DNA of 64,000 nucleotides, from NCBI GenBank assembly GCA_949592205.1, contig CATIUR010000004.1, positions 10,648,001-10,712,000 on the forward strand. The letters run 5' to 3'. The stretch comes from Helichrysum umbraculigerum (taxonomy: Eukaryota > Streptophyta > Magnoliopsida > Asterales > Asteraceae). The translations under genes were made by a program, and so were the position numbers. Positions within the stretch are counted from its first letter, which is position 1. Every line of letters begins with the position of its first letter. Shown here in pieces: positions 12,102 through 22,796 of the stretch. Below the pieces are notes generated by a model. The model was not told the DNA's origin and did not search any database. It worked only from the letters and a program-made list of their open reading frames with translations.

Positions 12102-14602
12102 TGTAACACCCGCCAAATTAGGACTAGTAATTAGTGCCTAATCATATGCTAATACATGTAATTAGTTCCTGGTTAGGCTAATTAATGTATCGAATTATAT
12201 ATATTGTTGAATATATATGAAAATGCGATTTGATTAAATCGTACGCAATTTAAATCGGATGTATTTCGATTCAATTATATACGAACGTTGGTGACCAATT
12301 TTATTAAATAACGTTGTTATGTCAAAAATATTATTATAATAATATTTCGTATTCATTCGTATCGTACAACCCAAGACTTACATAATTTAAAATGTAAAAC
12401 GCGCAAACAAATTAACTTACCTTTTTATAATTCAAATACAAAGTGATTAGTAAAATATTTAAATAAAATATCGCGTAATAAATTGTATTTTAAAATGTAC
12501 CAATTAATATGTAAAATAATTATTTAACGTTTAAACGACGGAGTAAACGAACACCGCACGGACCGCGATTGCGGAGACTGAAAAGTGGGAGGTTAACCTC
12601 CCACCTCCCTCCTTTTTCCCCATTTCTATCTTTTCTCTCTCTCTCTTACACTCTCTTTCTTCCTTTTCTCTCTAAAATCACCATACAACCACCAACTCAC
12701 TAATCTTCAAAATAACAACCTAAAACGCACTCGGATCTTAGCACCGCTTTGGAGAAAAACGACCACGGCATCACGATCTATCATCCTATCTTTTCGGATT
12801 TTTGATCCGACACTTTGTAAGTTTCCGACAATTCTCGAAACTCTTCGATTTCCATTATTTTCGACTTGTGGTTGTTTGTATACACTTAAAATGTCCATAT
12901 ATGGGTTGGGTAAAAGTTTTGGACCGAACGGAAACCGAAAAACTCGTTTTCGACACATTTTCCGGCCAACAGACCGCTACGTCGCAGTTGGCCCAGAATT
13001 TATGCGACGTCAGCTTCAACGTCGCAAAACCCCTCGTAACGTCGCATAGTGCGACGTCAGTCACAACGTCGCACGAATCCTCGACGTCGCATATAGCGAC
13101 GCAGCCTATTACGTCGCATTGACTTGCGAACGTCGCATTAGCGACGCAGCACCCTACGTCGCATTAAATTGCGAAACGTCGCCTTTAGCGACGTCATGCT
13201 CAACGTCGCAACCCTACCTGCGACGTCGCACCCAACGTCGCACAAATCAGAACCTCAAAAACATAGATTTTCACTAAGTGTCGAGACCCTAAATTTTATC
13301 ACTCGATTTCACCCAATTTCAAGTCCAGGTGCGTTTTTTCCTTAAAGCAATATAGTAGAAATAAAAATTTTCCAAGCTGACCTGGCAGCTCGACCCCAGC
13401 CAAGGGCTCTGCCCCTTGGACCCCGCCAGGGGCTGCCGCCCCTTGGACCCCGCTACCAGGGGCGCTGCCCCCGGACCCCCGTACTTAGATTTCGTAACGG
13501 CTTCTAAAACCCAATCAAAACACATTTTTCAAGTAAAACGACACGTAATCAAAATAATAATAATTGAGATTATTATTACAAATCCGTCACCAACGGGCCG
13601 TACACTTTTCAAATACTCAAACTTATCAACCAAATAGTGGAAATTTGGACATTATAGTTGAACGAACAACTACAAGGGTGATCTGTTGAGATACCCAAAT
13701 CATGATTATAACCATCGCGTGTCGTGGACACCCTCAGGTTACAAGTCTTTGGACTTCATACTCGGCTAATCAACTTACGTTTGTTTAAACGCACTCAGAC
13801 TCAGGTGAGTCTCATAGCCCCTCTTTTTACTGTTTTACTCAGGGGTGTGATATACTGCTCAAACTTTTAACATGTGAACGCAAGTACCAACTTTTCATAT
13901 ACTACATGAGTTTTTCGAAACTAATCATTTGAAGTCCTCCGTCAGCATAGTTGTTAATACGTTGTAGCGTGAATATTAGTATATGGTACCATATAGGATT
14001 GACCCTCCTCGTTCGGGTTAGCAAGCACTAACCGGGTAAACGGACGTACTAATATTTGGGAAGACGAATGTTGATTAGGCATTCGTGGAGGCACCTCGCC
14101 CGGAATTCTCTATAGGGGACCCGGCCCTCGAGTTAAGCTCAACTATGTGCTCATGGCTGTATACACGATGATTATCATTTAATTGCTGGATGCAATTCAC
14201 TATTTAATTGCTGGATGCAATTCATTATTTAAATCTTGCGGTTCATACGATATTTCTTGATTTCAAACATGTGAGCTCACCAGCTTTATAGCTGACCTTT
14301 TAGTATATATCGCAGGTACCCAGCAGTAGGATGTTTCTGCTTCAGGAGTTAGCTCGAGTCAGCATACAGACGATTGAGATTTTCTTGCATTAGTATATTT
14401 TGTACAAGCACTTATGTACTGAAATCTCATTTTATTTAACTCGAGCTATGTAAAGCTTTAAATGTTGTAAACATTTCAGTTATCAATATATTTTGTAAAA
14501 ACGACGCATATAGAGTCGTTTGCTATTTATCTTTGTGCTTTGTTATTGATTAGTAACACCCAAATCAAGCTTCCGCAAATCATCAAATTTGGGGGTGTTA
14601 CA
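12102..14602 (+). repeat. 5' LTR of the gypsy element
   Basis: 2501 bp, TG...CA termini with inverted TGTAACACCC / GGGTGTTACA ends. It matches the 3' LTR at 20196-22696 almost completely. Inside are a pyrimidine-rich stretch (12600-12675), a CGTCGC hexamer array (about 12973-13244) and a GC-rich block (13380-13485). The short open frames in it, repeated identically in the other LTR, are not considered genes. Confidence 0.95.
12973..13244 (+). repeat. Dense CGTCGC/GCGACG motif array in the LTR
   Basis: About 18 copies of CGTCGC or its complement GCGACG occur in roughly 270 bp, in both orientations, usually flanked as ACGTCGCA or TGCGACGTC. Spacing is irregular, so it is a motif cluster and not a simple tandem repeat. 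The same array is in the 3' LTR (21067-21338). ACGT cores resemble plant bZIP sites, which suggests but does not show a promoter role. Confidence 0.8.
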
Positions 14603-14605
14603 GAT

Positions 14606-14618
14606 TGGTATCAGAGCC
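14606..14618 (+). other. Primer binding site (initiator tRNA-Met type)
   Basis: TGGTATCAGAGCC starts three bases after the 5' LTR. It matches the common plant retrotransposon priming site complementary to the 3' end of initiator methionine tRNA. Confidence 0.9.
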
Positions 14619-14930
14619 TAAGGTTATAGTGAACTAGGTTGCATTTAGTGGGCCTAGACTATGACCATTAGGCGGTATTCCTTATTAGGTATAACTGGTT
14701 CAGTGATTACGTCATACGAGTTTAATTTAACATAGCCTGATCAACTATGTACAATTAAGCAAAGATGATGTAAGATCTGAAAGTAGTTATGGCTGAACAG
14801 GGTACAATAGAAGACTCTGACCTCGAGAGAACCGAGACTTAAACATGTTTATGCTAGACACTCAATAGGCTATATTATATAGGAACTATATGAATATAGG
14901 CCTCAATCTTACTAACGCTTTGTCTCAGAA

Positions 14931-15416
14931 ATGGCAAACATCCCATCAAATTCATCTCGCTCTCAATCCGGGTCGCAGAACCCAAGGGTAGCAAGGAGGA
15001 ACAACAGGTTGCCTCGAGCTGGCCCGTATCCCACTCACATCGCCTTACCGGCTTTAGCCGCTAGGGTAAACCAACACGAGCAGCGACTTCGCACCATGGA
15101 TGTCGTGCTGCAGGAAACGAACGAAAATTGGAGGCTTACATCCTTTGAACGCATAGAACAAGTCTCCGACGATCTTGAAACCACAAACAACAACATGGAT
15201 GTCCTTCGCAACCAAATAATAGAAATAAGGGTGGAAAATGCCCTTCTGCAACAAAGGATGGAAGAATGTGAACAGCGCTCACTTGAAGCAGAAGAGTATG
15301 CGCGTGGACTAACACAACGACTAGCACTCGCAGAAGACAACGCCCGTCAAGCTAGCAGGCTTGCAAACACTGTGGACCGTCTTGTCACGATGATGGAACA
15401 AATTGATCTACGTTAA
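14931..15416 (+). CDS. Extra coiled-coil reading frame upstream of gag
   Basis: An uninterrupted 161-codon frame lies between the primer binding site and gag. The first 40 residues are polar, Ser/Arg/Pro-rich and basic. From about residue 45 to the end the sequence is a strongly charged helix with heptad character (for example NQHEQRLRTMDVVLQE and ENALLQQRMEECEQ), so a coiled coil is likely. No zinc knuckle or enzyme motif is present. Extra frames are known from several plant Ty3/gypsy lineages, but no function is assigned here. It stops about 295 bp before the gag start codon. That it is intact in such a young copy suggests it is, or recently was, under selection. Confidence 0.7.
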   Translation: MANIPSNSSRSQSGSQNPRVARRNNRLPRAGPYPTHIALPALAARVNQHEQRLRTMDVVLQETNENWRLTSFERIEQVSDDLETTNNNMDVLRNQIIEIRVENALLQQRMEECEQRSLEAEEYARGLTQRLALAEDNARQASRLANTVDRLVTMMEQIDLR

Positions 15417-15710
15417 GACTAGTGTAGTCTTTGTCTTGTAATCTATCCTGTAATCTAGTAACTATCTACGCGCTACTCTATAACTCGGTCGGATGTAACA
15501 ATTCCCGACGCCTTTTGTAATACATCTGTAGGATGTAACCTTTGAACTCGTATTAGCTATCAAATATTTCTTGTTGTTCAACTCATATTAATTGCCATAA
15601 TTCTTTTTCATATTGATGTTATGTATTACCACCTTTATACATGTACATCTGAAATAAATACAACTTTCTTACAAAATCTCATGTATCTTCATTTCTTTTA
15701 TTGAAGAATC

Positions 15711-15920
15711 ATGCCGCCAAAGACACGACCTTACACAGATGCTCAGATCACGTCACTCATAACCCAGGCTGTTACTGAAGCCTTGGCTCGGAATACCCCA
15801 CCCAACTCCACAAGAACCACGATACCGCTGGAACCTCTGCCGTCAAACCTTGTTCTTACAAGGACTTCCAAAGCTGCAAACCCTCGAGCTTCAAGGGTTC
15901 TGAAGGAGCCATCGGACTGA
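15711..15920 (+). CDS. N-terminal gag segment (separate frame)
   Basis: The frame starts MPPKTRPYTDAQITSL, a typical gag beginning for plant gypsy elements, and ends at a stop at 15918-15920 after 69 codons. Gag-like sequence continues in the next frame (-1 relative), which runs open into the long polyprotein. The change lies around 15850-15900. It may be a one-base deletion that disabled this copy, a programmed -1 shift, or a sequencing error. The segment would belong to the capsid-forming protein that packages element RNA. Confidence 0.7.
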   Translation: MPPKTRPYTDAQITSLITQAVTEALARNTPPNSTRTTIPLEPLPSNLVLTRTSKAANPRASRVLKEPSD

Positions 15921-15937
15921 TCAGATGGTTCGAGAAA

Positions 15938-18900
15938 ATGGAGACTGTTTTCCGTGTTAGTAAATGCGCGGAGAACGACAAAGTAAACTTCGCCACCTGC
16001 TCTCTTGAAGATGATGCCCACTCTTGGTGGAATTCATATACCCAATCAGTGGGTGCTGACATTGCCTACCAACTCACTTGGGAGGAATTGAAGGCAAAAC
16101 TCACTGCCAAATACTGCTCTATCGCCAAACTCCAAAAGCTGGATGAGGAGTTCTGGAACTTAAAGGTTCAGGGTGGTGATATCGATGGTTATACCACCAG
16201 GTTTCAACAACTAGCTGCCCTCCGCCCAGCTATGGTTAGCACTGAACCTGATAAAATCAGGAAGTACACCCTTGGTCTCCCTGATCCTGTTCGGGGACAT
16301 GTCATCTCTTCAAAACCAACCACCATTGACGGTGCAATCCTATTGGCCCAAGACTTGATGTCAATGAGCCAAGATTCTGAACCACCCACTTCATCCTCTC
16401 ACACCAACAAACGCAAGTGGTCTGACTACCACAACAACCACTCAAACCAACAAAACAAGAAACCCGACACCATCAAAGCTTACAACACCACCACTGACAT
16501 CGTCCGGGGCTACACTGGGAGCAAACCCTATTGTTCCAAGTGCAGTCGCCACCATGAAGGCTCCTGTGGTCCCTTTTGCAACAACTGCAAGAGGTACGGC
16601 CACCTCACAAAAGATTGCCGCTCTCCTACCAACAACAATTCCAACAACAACACCAGACCACCCAAAGTATGCTTTGAGTGTGGGAAACCTGGGCATTTCA
16701 GAGACTCGTGCCCAAAACTGAAGAACAACAACAACAACCGCAACAACAGCAACAACAACAACAACACTCGCAGCAGAGCTTTTGTCATCAAATCTGGGGA
16801 TGCCCGCCAAGACCCGAATGTGGTCTCGGGTATGTTCCTCCTCAACAACTTAACTGCTTCTGTTCTATTTGATACTGGTGCTGATAGAAGCTTTATCTCC
16901 GATGATTTTTGCCCATTACTTGACATCACTCCTGTTGCCTTAGATGTTAAGTACACTGTAGAACTAGCAAATGGCGAACTTATAGAAACCGATAGGGTGA
17001 TACCTAATTGCACTTTAAACCTAGCTGACAAAACCTTTCCAATCGATCTTGTACCCGTTGAAATCGGAAGTTTCGACGTCATCATTGGAATGGACTGGTT
17101 GTCCAAACACCGAGCTGAAATCGTTTGTTACGATAAGATCGTCCGCATTCCACTCGCTGCTGGTGGAACCTTGATCATACAGGGGGAGACCGGTGGGACG
17201 GGACTCAATATCATCTCTTGCTTAAAAACCCGAAAATTTCTGAGAAAGGGTTACCCCGCAATACTTGCACACATCACAGAGAAGAAGTCGGAGGAGAAGC
17301 GACTTGAGGATGTGCCGATTGTTAGAGACTTTCCCGAAGTCTTTCCAGAAGAACTGCCTGGTTTACCTCCATCTAGACAGGTTGAGTTCTCAATTGATCT
17401 CATGCCGGGGGCCGCACCGGTGGCCCGCGCACCGTACCGTTTAGCCCCATCCGAACTTCAGGAGTTGTCTGCCCAGTTACAGGAACTTCTGGACAGAGGA
17501 TTCATTAGACCGAGTTCTTCACCTTGGGGAGCTCCGGTCTTATTTGTTAAAAAGAAGGACGGGTCATTCAGAATGTGCATCGACTATCGAGAGTTGAACA
17601 AATTGACCGTCAAGAACCGTTATCCACTTCCTCGCATTGATGATTTATTCGACCAACTTCAGGGTTCAAGTTTCTACTCAAAAATCGACTTGCGATCAGG
17701 TTATCACCAGTTACGATTTCGCGACACCGATATTCCAAAAACTGCTTTCCGAACTCGCTACGGGCACTACGAATTCCAGGTGATGCCCTTTGGTCTAACA
17801 AACGCACCGGCTGTATTCATGGACCTTATGAATCGGGTGTGCAAACCTTACCTCGACAAGTTTGTCATTGTTTTTATCGATGACATACTCATTTACTCGC
17901 GCAACGAGCAAGAGCATGCGCAACACCTCAAAACCATCCTTGAACTACTTAGGCACGAGGAGCTTTACGCCAAATTCTCTAAGTGTGAGTTCTGGATCCA
18001 AACTGTTCAATTCCTTGGTCACGTAATCGACAGTCAGGGAATTCACGTTGACCCATCAAAAATCGAAGCTATCAAAGACTGGCAAGCACCCACCTCTGCA
18101 ACTGAAGTACGACAATTTTTGGGTCTTGCTGGGTACTATCGGCGATTTATCGAAAATTTTTCTAAAATAGCTCAACCACTCACAATACTGACTCAGAAGG
18201 ACAAAAGGTTCGATTGGACTGATAAACAAGAGTCAGCGTTCCAACTTCTGAAACAAAAGCTTTGCAGTGCTCCCATTTTATCCTTATTCGAAGGCACTGA
18301 TGACTTCGTGGTATACTGCGATGCTTCCCATCAAGGTCTCGGTTGCGTGCTGATGCAACGGGACAAAGTTATTGCCTATGCCTCACGACAGCTGAAAATT
18401 CACGAAAAGAACTACACCACTCATGATCTCGAACTTGGAGCTGTCGTTTTTGCTCTCAAGATCTGGAGACATTATCTCTACGGCACTAAGTGCACAATCT
18501 TTACCGATCATAAAAGTCTCCAACATATCTTCGATCAGAAGGATCTCAATATGAGGCAACGCCGATGGGTCGAGTTGCTTACCGATTACGATTGCGAGAT
18601 CAAGTACCATCCAGGGAAGGCTAATGTTGTAGCCGATGCCCTCAGCCGAAAGGAACGACCAAAACCACTTCGAGTCCGAGCCCTCAGTATGACCATTCAT
18701 AACGATCTTACCATTCAAATTCATACCGCTCAAATCGAAGCCCTGAAACCTGAAAACATCAGAAATGAAGCCTTGCGGGGCATTGACAAACAATTTGAAA
18801 TCAAACCTAACGGGATTTGGTATTTCTCAAACCGAATCTGGTTGCCTAGTTTTGGGAACCTAAGAGACTTGGTGATGGACGAGGCTCACAAGTCTAAATA

Positions 18901-20161
18901 CTCTATTCATCCGGGATCCGATAAGATGTACCACAGTATTAAGGAATTTTATTGGTGGCCAAACATGAAAGCCGAAATCGCCACTTATGTCAGCAAGTGT
19001 CTTACTTGCTCGAAAGTCAAAACCGAACATCAGAAACCTCCTGGTTTACTCCAACAACCTGAAATTCCTGAGTGGAAATGGGAACAAATTGCCATGGATT
19101 TCATAACCAAATTACCCAAGTCGTCGAGCGGTTGCGATACCATTTGGGTGATCGTCGATCGTCTCACCAAATCTGCTCATTTTCTGGCAATCAAGGAAAA
19201 CGATAAAATGGAACGCCTTACACAAATCTACATCAAGGAAATCGTTTCTCATCACGGTGTTCCAATCTCGATCATCTCTGACAGGGATGCCCGTTTCACT
19301 TCTCACTTTTGGCAATCACTTCAGAAAGCTATGGGTACCCGTCTCGATATGAGTACCGCGTATCATCCTCAAACCGATGGCCAAAGTGAACGAACCATTC
19401 AAACACTGGAAGACATGCTACGAGCCTGCGTAGTTGATTTCGGTACAAACTGGGAAAGACATCTACCGTTGTGCGAATTTTCGTACAATAACAGTTATCA
19501 CGCCAGCATTAAGGCTGCACCTTTTGAGGCACTGTACGGTCGTAAGTGCCGATCACCGATCTGTTGGACTGAGGTGGGAGATAGTCAACTCACTGGTCCT
19601 GAACTCATTCACGCCACCACTGAGAAAATTGTGGAAATCCAAAACAGACTCAAAGCCGCACGTGATCGCCAGAAAAGTTATGCTGACGTGAGACGCAAAC
19701 CACTCGAGTTCCAGGTTGGGGATCGAGTACTCTTGAAAGTATCGCCTTGGAAAGGCGTCATCCGTTTTGGCAAACGCGGGAAGTTAAATCCCAAATACAT
19801 CGGGCCTTTTGAGATCCTTGAACGGATTGGCCCCGTAGCTTATCGATTGCGGCTGCCATCCGAACTCAGCAGCGTGCACCCTACTTTTCATATCTCAAAT
19901 TTGAAGAAGTGTCTGTCTGATGAGACGCTTATTATTCCATTAGATGAAATTCGTGTTGACGATAAACTTCATTTCGTTGAGGAACCCGCTGAAATTATGG
20001 ACCGTGAGGTCAAACAACTGAAACAAAGTCGTATTCCCATCGTCAAGGTCAGATGGAATTCGCGGCGTGGTCCGGAATTCACCTGGGAACGGGAAGACCA
20101 GATGCGACTCAAATATCCTCAACTTTTCACTGATTCTACATCGAACACGACCTCGAGCTAA
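15938..20161 (+). CDS. Gypsy gag-pol polyprotein
   Basis: A 1407-codon frame covers, in order: most of the gag core; three Cys/His zinc-knuckle-like motifs (residues about 199-258, including CFECGKPGHFRDSC); aspartic protease (LFDTGAD, about 310); reverse transcriptase with the catalytic FIDDILIYS (about 645); RNase H (VVYCDAS, about 790); integrase with an HHCC zinc site (from about 991) and a DDE core whose acidic residues lie near 1053, 1115 and 1151 (with YHPQTDGQSER between the last two); and a C-terminal chromodomain-like tail (about 1345-1395, EEPAEIMDREV and VRWNSRRGPEFTWE). No internal stop was seen. The listed start is only the first ATG in frame; the real gag start is probably at 15711 in another frame. 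The products would copy element RNA and integrate the DNA in the nucleus. Confidence 0.95.
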   Translation: METVFRVSKCAENDKVNFATCSLEDDAHSWWNSYTQSVGADIAYQLTWEELKAKLTAKYCSIAKLQKLDEEFWNLKVQGGDIDGYTTRFQQLAALRPAMVSTEPDKIRKYTLGLPDPVRGHVISSKPTTIDGAILLAQDLMSMSQDSEPPTSSSHTNKRKWSDYHNNHSNQQNKKPDTIKAYNTTTDIVRGYTGSKPYCSKCSRHHEGSCGPFCNNCKRYGHLTKDCRSPTNNNSNNNTRPPKVCFECGKPGHFRDSCPKLKNNNNNRNNSNNNNNTRSRAFVIKSGDARQDPNVVSGMFLLNNLTASVLFDTGADRSFISDDFCPLLDITPVALDVKYTVELANGELIETDRVIPNCTLNLADKTFPIDLVPVEIGSFDVIIGMDWLSKHRAEIVCYDKIVRIPLAAGGTLIIQGETGGTGLNIISCLKTRKFLRKGYPAILAHITEKKSEEKRLEDVPIVRDFPEVFPEELPGLPPSRQVEFSIDLMPGAAPVARAPYRLAPSELQELSAQLQELLDRGFIRPSSSPWGAPVLFVKKKDGSFRMCIDYRELNKLTVKNRYPLPRIDDLFDQLQGSSFYSKIDLRSGYHQLRFRDTDIPKTAFRTRYGHYEFQVMPFGLTNAPAVFMDLMNRVCKPYLDKFVIVFIDDILIYSRNEQEHAQHLKTILELLRHEELYAKFSKCEFWIQTVQFLGHVIDSQGIHVDPSKIEAIKDWQAPTSATEVRQFLGLAGYYRRFIENFSKIAQPLTILTQKDKRFDWTDKQESAFQLLKQKLCSAPILSLFEGTDDFVVYCDASHQGLGCVLMQRDKVIAYASRQLKIHEKNYTTHDLELGAVVFALKIWRHYLYGTKCTIFTDHKSLQHIFDQKDLNMRQRRWVELLTDYDCEIKYHPGKANVVADALSRKERPKPLRVRALSMTIHNDLTIQIHTAQIEALKPENIRNEALRGIDKQFEIKPNGIWYFSNRIWLPSFGNLRDLVMDEAHKSKYSIHPGSDKMYHSIKEFYWWPNMKAEIATYVSKCLTCSKVKTEHQKPPGLLQQPEIPEWKWEQIAMDFITKLPKSSSGCDTIWVIVDRLTKSAHFLAIKENDKMERLTQIYIKEIVSHHGVPISIISDRDARFTSHFWQSLQKAMGTRLDMSTAYHPQTDGQSERTIQTLEDMLRACVVDFGTNWERHLPLCEFSYNNSYHASIKAAPFEALYGRKCRSPICWTEVGDSQLTGPELIHATTEKIVEIQNRLKAARDRQKSYADVRRKPLEFQVGDRVLLKVSPWKGVIRFGKRGKLNPKYIGPFEILERIGPVAYRLRLPSELSSVHPTFHISNLKKCLSDETLIIPLDEIRVDDKLHFVEEPAEIMDREVKQLKQSRIPIVKVRWNSRRGPEFTWEREDQMRLKYPQLFTDSTSNTTSS

Positions 20162-20183
20162 ATTTCGGGACGAAATTCTTCTA

Positions 20184-20195
20184 ACAGGGGGAGAA
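20184..20195 (+). other. Polypurine tract
   Basis: AACAGGGGGAGAA lies immediately before the 3' LTR, the expected primer site for plus-strand synthesis. Confidence 0.85.
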
Positions 20196-22696
20196 TGTAA
20201 CACCCGCCAAATTAGGACTAGTAATTAGTGCATAATCATATGTTAATACATGTAATTAGTTCCTGGTTAGGCTAATTAATGTATCGAATTATATATATTG
20301 TTGAATATATATGAAAATGCGATTTGATTAAATCGTACGCAATTTAAATCGGATGTATTTCGATTCAATTATATACGAACGTTGGTGACCAATTTTATTA
20401 AATAACGTTGTTATGTCAAAAATATTATTATAATAATATTTCGTATTCATTCGTATCGTACAACCCAAGACTTACATAATTTAAAATGTAAAACGCGCAA
20501 ACAAATTAACTTACCTTTTTATAATTCAAATACAAAGTGATTAGTAAAATATTTAAATAAAATATCGCGTAATAAATTGTATTTTAAAATGTACCAATTA
20601 ATATGTAAAATAATTATTTAACGTTTAAACGACGGAGTAAACGAACACCGCACGGACCGCGATTGCGGAGACTGAAAAGTGGGAGGTTAACCTCCCACCT
20701 CCCTCCTTTTTCCCCATTTCTATCTTTCCTCTCTCTCTCTTACACTCTCTTTCTTCTTTTTCTCTCTAAAATCACCATACCACCACCAACTCACTAATCT
20801 TCAAAATAACAACCTAAAACGCACTCGGATCTTAGCACCGCTTTGGAGAAAAACGACCACGGCATCACGATCTATCATCCTATCTTTTCGGATTTTTGAT
20901 CCGACACTTTGTAAGTTTCCGACAATTCTCGAAACTCTTCGATTTCCATTATTTTCGACTTGTGGTTGTTTGTATACACTTAAAATGTCCATATATGGGT
21001 TGGGTAAAAGTTTTGGACCGAACGGAAACCGAAAAACTCGTTTTCGACACATTTTCCGGCCAACAGACCGCTACGTCGCAGTTGGCCCAGAATTTATGCG
21101 ACGTCAGCTTCAACGTCGCAAAACCCCTCGTAACGTCGCATAGTGCGACGTCAGTCACAACGTCGCACGAATCCTCGACGTCGCATATAGCGACGCAGCC
21201 TATTACGTCGCATTGACTTGCGAACGTCGCATTAGCGACGCAGCACCCTACGTCGCATTAAATTGCGAAACGTCGCCTTTAGCGACGTCATGCTCAACGT
21301 CGCAACCCTACCTGCGACGTCGCACCCAACGTCGCACAAATCAGAACCTCAAAAACATAGATTTTCACTAAGTGTCGAGACCCTAAATTTTATCACTCGA
21401 TTTCACCCAATTTCAAGTCCAGGTGCGTTTTTTCCTTAAAGCAATATAGTAGAAATAAAAATTTTCCAAGCTGACCTGGCAGCTCGACCCCAGCCAAGGG
21501 CTCTGCCCCTTGGACCCCGCCAGGGGCTGCCGCCCCTTGGACCCCGCTACCAGGGGCGCTGCCCCCGGACCCCCGTACTTAGATTTCGTAACGGCTTCTA
21601 AAACCCAATCAAAACACATTTTTCAAGTAAAACGACACGTAATCAAAATAATAATAATTGAGATTATTATTACAAATCCGTCACCAACGGGCCGTACACT
21701 TTTCAAATACTCAAACTTATCAACCAAATAGTGGAAATTTGGACATTATAGTTGAACGAACAACTACAAGGGTGATCTGTTGAGATACCCAAATCATGAT
21801 TATAACCATCGCGTGTCGTGGACACCCTCAGGTTACAAGTCTTTGGACTTCATACTCGGCTAATCAACTTACGTTTGTTTAAACGCACTCAGACTCAGGT
21901 GAGTCTCATAGCCCCTCTTTTTACTGTTTTACTCAGGGGTGTGATATACTGCTCAAACTTTTAACATGTGAACGCAAGTACCAACTTTTCATATACTACA
22001 TGAGTTTTTCGAAACTAATCATTTGAAGTCCTCCGTCAGCATAGTTGTTAATACGTTGTAGCGTGAATATTAGTATATGGTACCATATAGGATTGACCCT
22101 CCTCGTTCGGGTTAGCAAGCACTAACCGGGTAAACGGACGTACTAATATTTGGGAAGACGAATGTTGATTAGGCATTCGTGGAGGCACCTCGCCCGGAAT
22201 TCTCTATAGGGGACCCGGCCCTCGAGTTAAGCTCAACTATGTGCTCATGGCTGTATACACGATGATTATCATTTAATTGCTGGATGCAATTCACTATTTA
22301 ATTGCTGGATGCAATTCATTATTTAAATCTTGCGGTTCATACGATATTTCTTGATTTCAAACATGTGAGCTCACCAGCTTTATAGCTGACCTTTTAGCAT
22401 ATATCGCAGGTACCCAGCAGTAGGATGTTTCTGCTTCAGGAGTTAGCTCGAGTCAGCATACAGACGATTGAGATTTTCTTGCATTAGTATATTTTGTACA
22501 AGCACTTATGTACTGAAATCTCATTTTATTTAACTCGAGCTATGTAAAGCTTTAAATGTTGTAAACATTTCAGTTATCAATATATTTTGTAAAAACGACG
22601 CATATAGAGTCGTTTGCTATTTATCTTTGTGCTTTGTTATTGATTAGTAACACCCAAATCAAGCTTCCGCAAATCATCAAATTTGGGGGTGTTACA
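20196..22696 (+). repeat. 3' LTR of the gypsy element
   Basis: 2501 bp, the same length as the 5' LTR. Six differences were noticed by eye: two in the first 40 bases, three between about 20730 and 20785, and one near 22400. Confidence 0.95.
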
Positions 22697-22796
22697 GATA
22701 TTCCTCTTAATTTAAGATTTTTGACAAAATGAATTCTTTTCTGGCATATATTAAATATAAGGGTCCTTTTTGGGCAATGGAGAAAGTGATATTCCC

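Larger units (their letters stand above)
12102..22696 (+). mobile_element. Complete Ty3/gypsy LTR retrotransposon, chromovirus type (probably Tekay/Del lineage)
   Basis: The element is about 10.6 kb and bounded by GATAT (12097-12101 and 22697-22701). It has two 2501-bp LTRs starting TGTAACACCC and ending GGTGTTACA, a primer binding site, an extra coiled-coil frame, gag, one long gag-pol frame and a polypurine tract. Domain order protease, reverse transcriptase, RNase H, integrase marks Ty3/gypsy. Long LTRs and a chromodomain-like tail fit the Tekay/Del chromoviruses. By eye the LTRs differ at about 6 sites, so the insertion is recent. The gag start lies in another frame from the rest of the polyprotein, so autonomy is uncertain. 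Confidence 0.95.
11711..22796. mobile_element. Small inverted-repeat element split by the gypsy insertion
   Basis: An arm at 11711-11808 matches the reverse complement of 22697-22796, sharing CTCCATTGCC, AAAAAGGACCC, TGCCAGAAAAG and GTCAAAAATCTTAAATTAAG. Each arm starts and ends with GGAATATC. Without the retrotransposon the element would be about 490 bp, with a roughly 290-bp centre (11809-12096). The retrotransposon sits exactly at the inner edge of the right arm, whose first bases are the GATAT target site. Confidence 0.75.

Noticed and set aside
12802..13122. 106-codon frame in the 5' LTR, repeated at 20896-21216 in the 3' LTR
   Set aside because: It is present twice only because LTRs are duplicated, and half of it is generated by the CGTCGC array.
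15035..15340. Minus-strand frames opposite the coiled-coil ORF
   Set aside because: They are shadows of the plus-strand frame, with skewed Ser/Cys composition.
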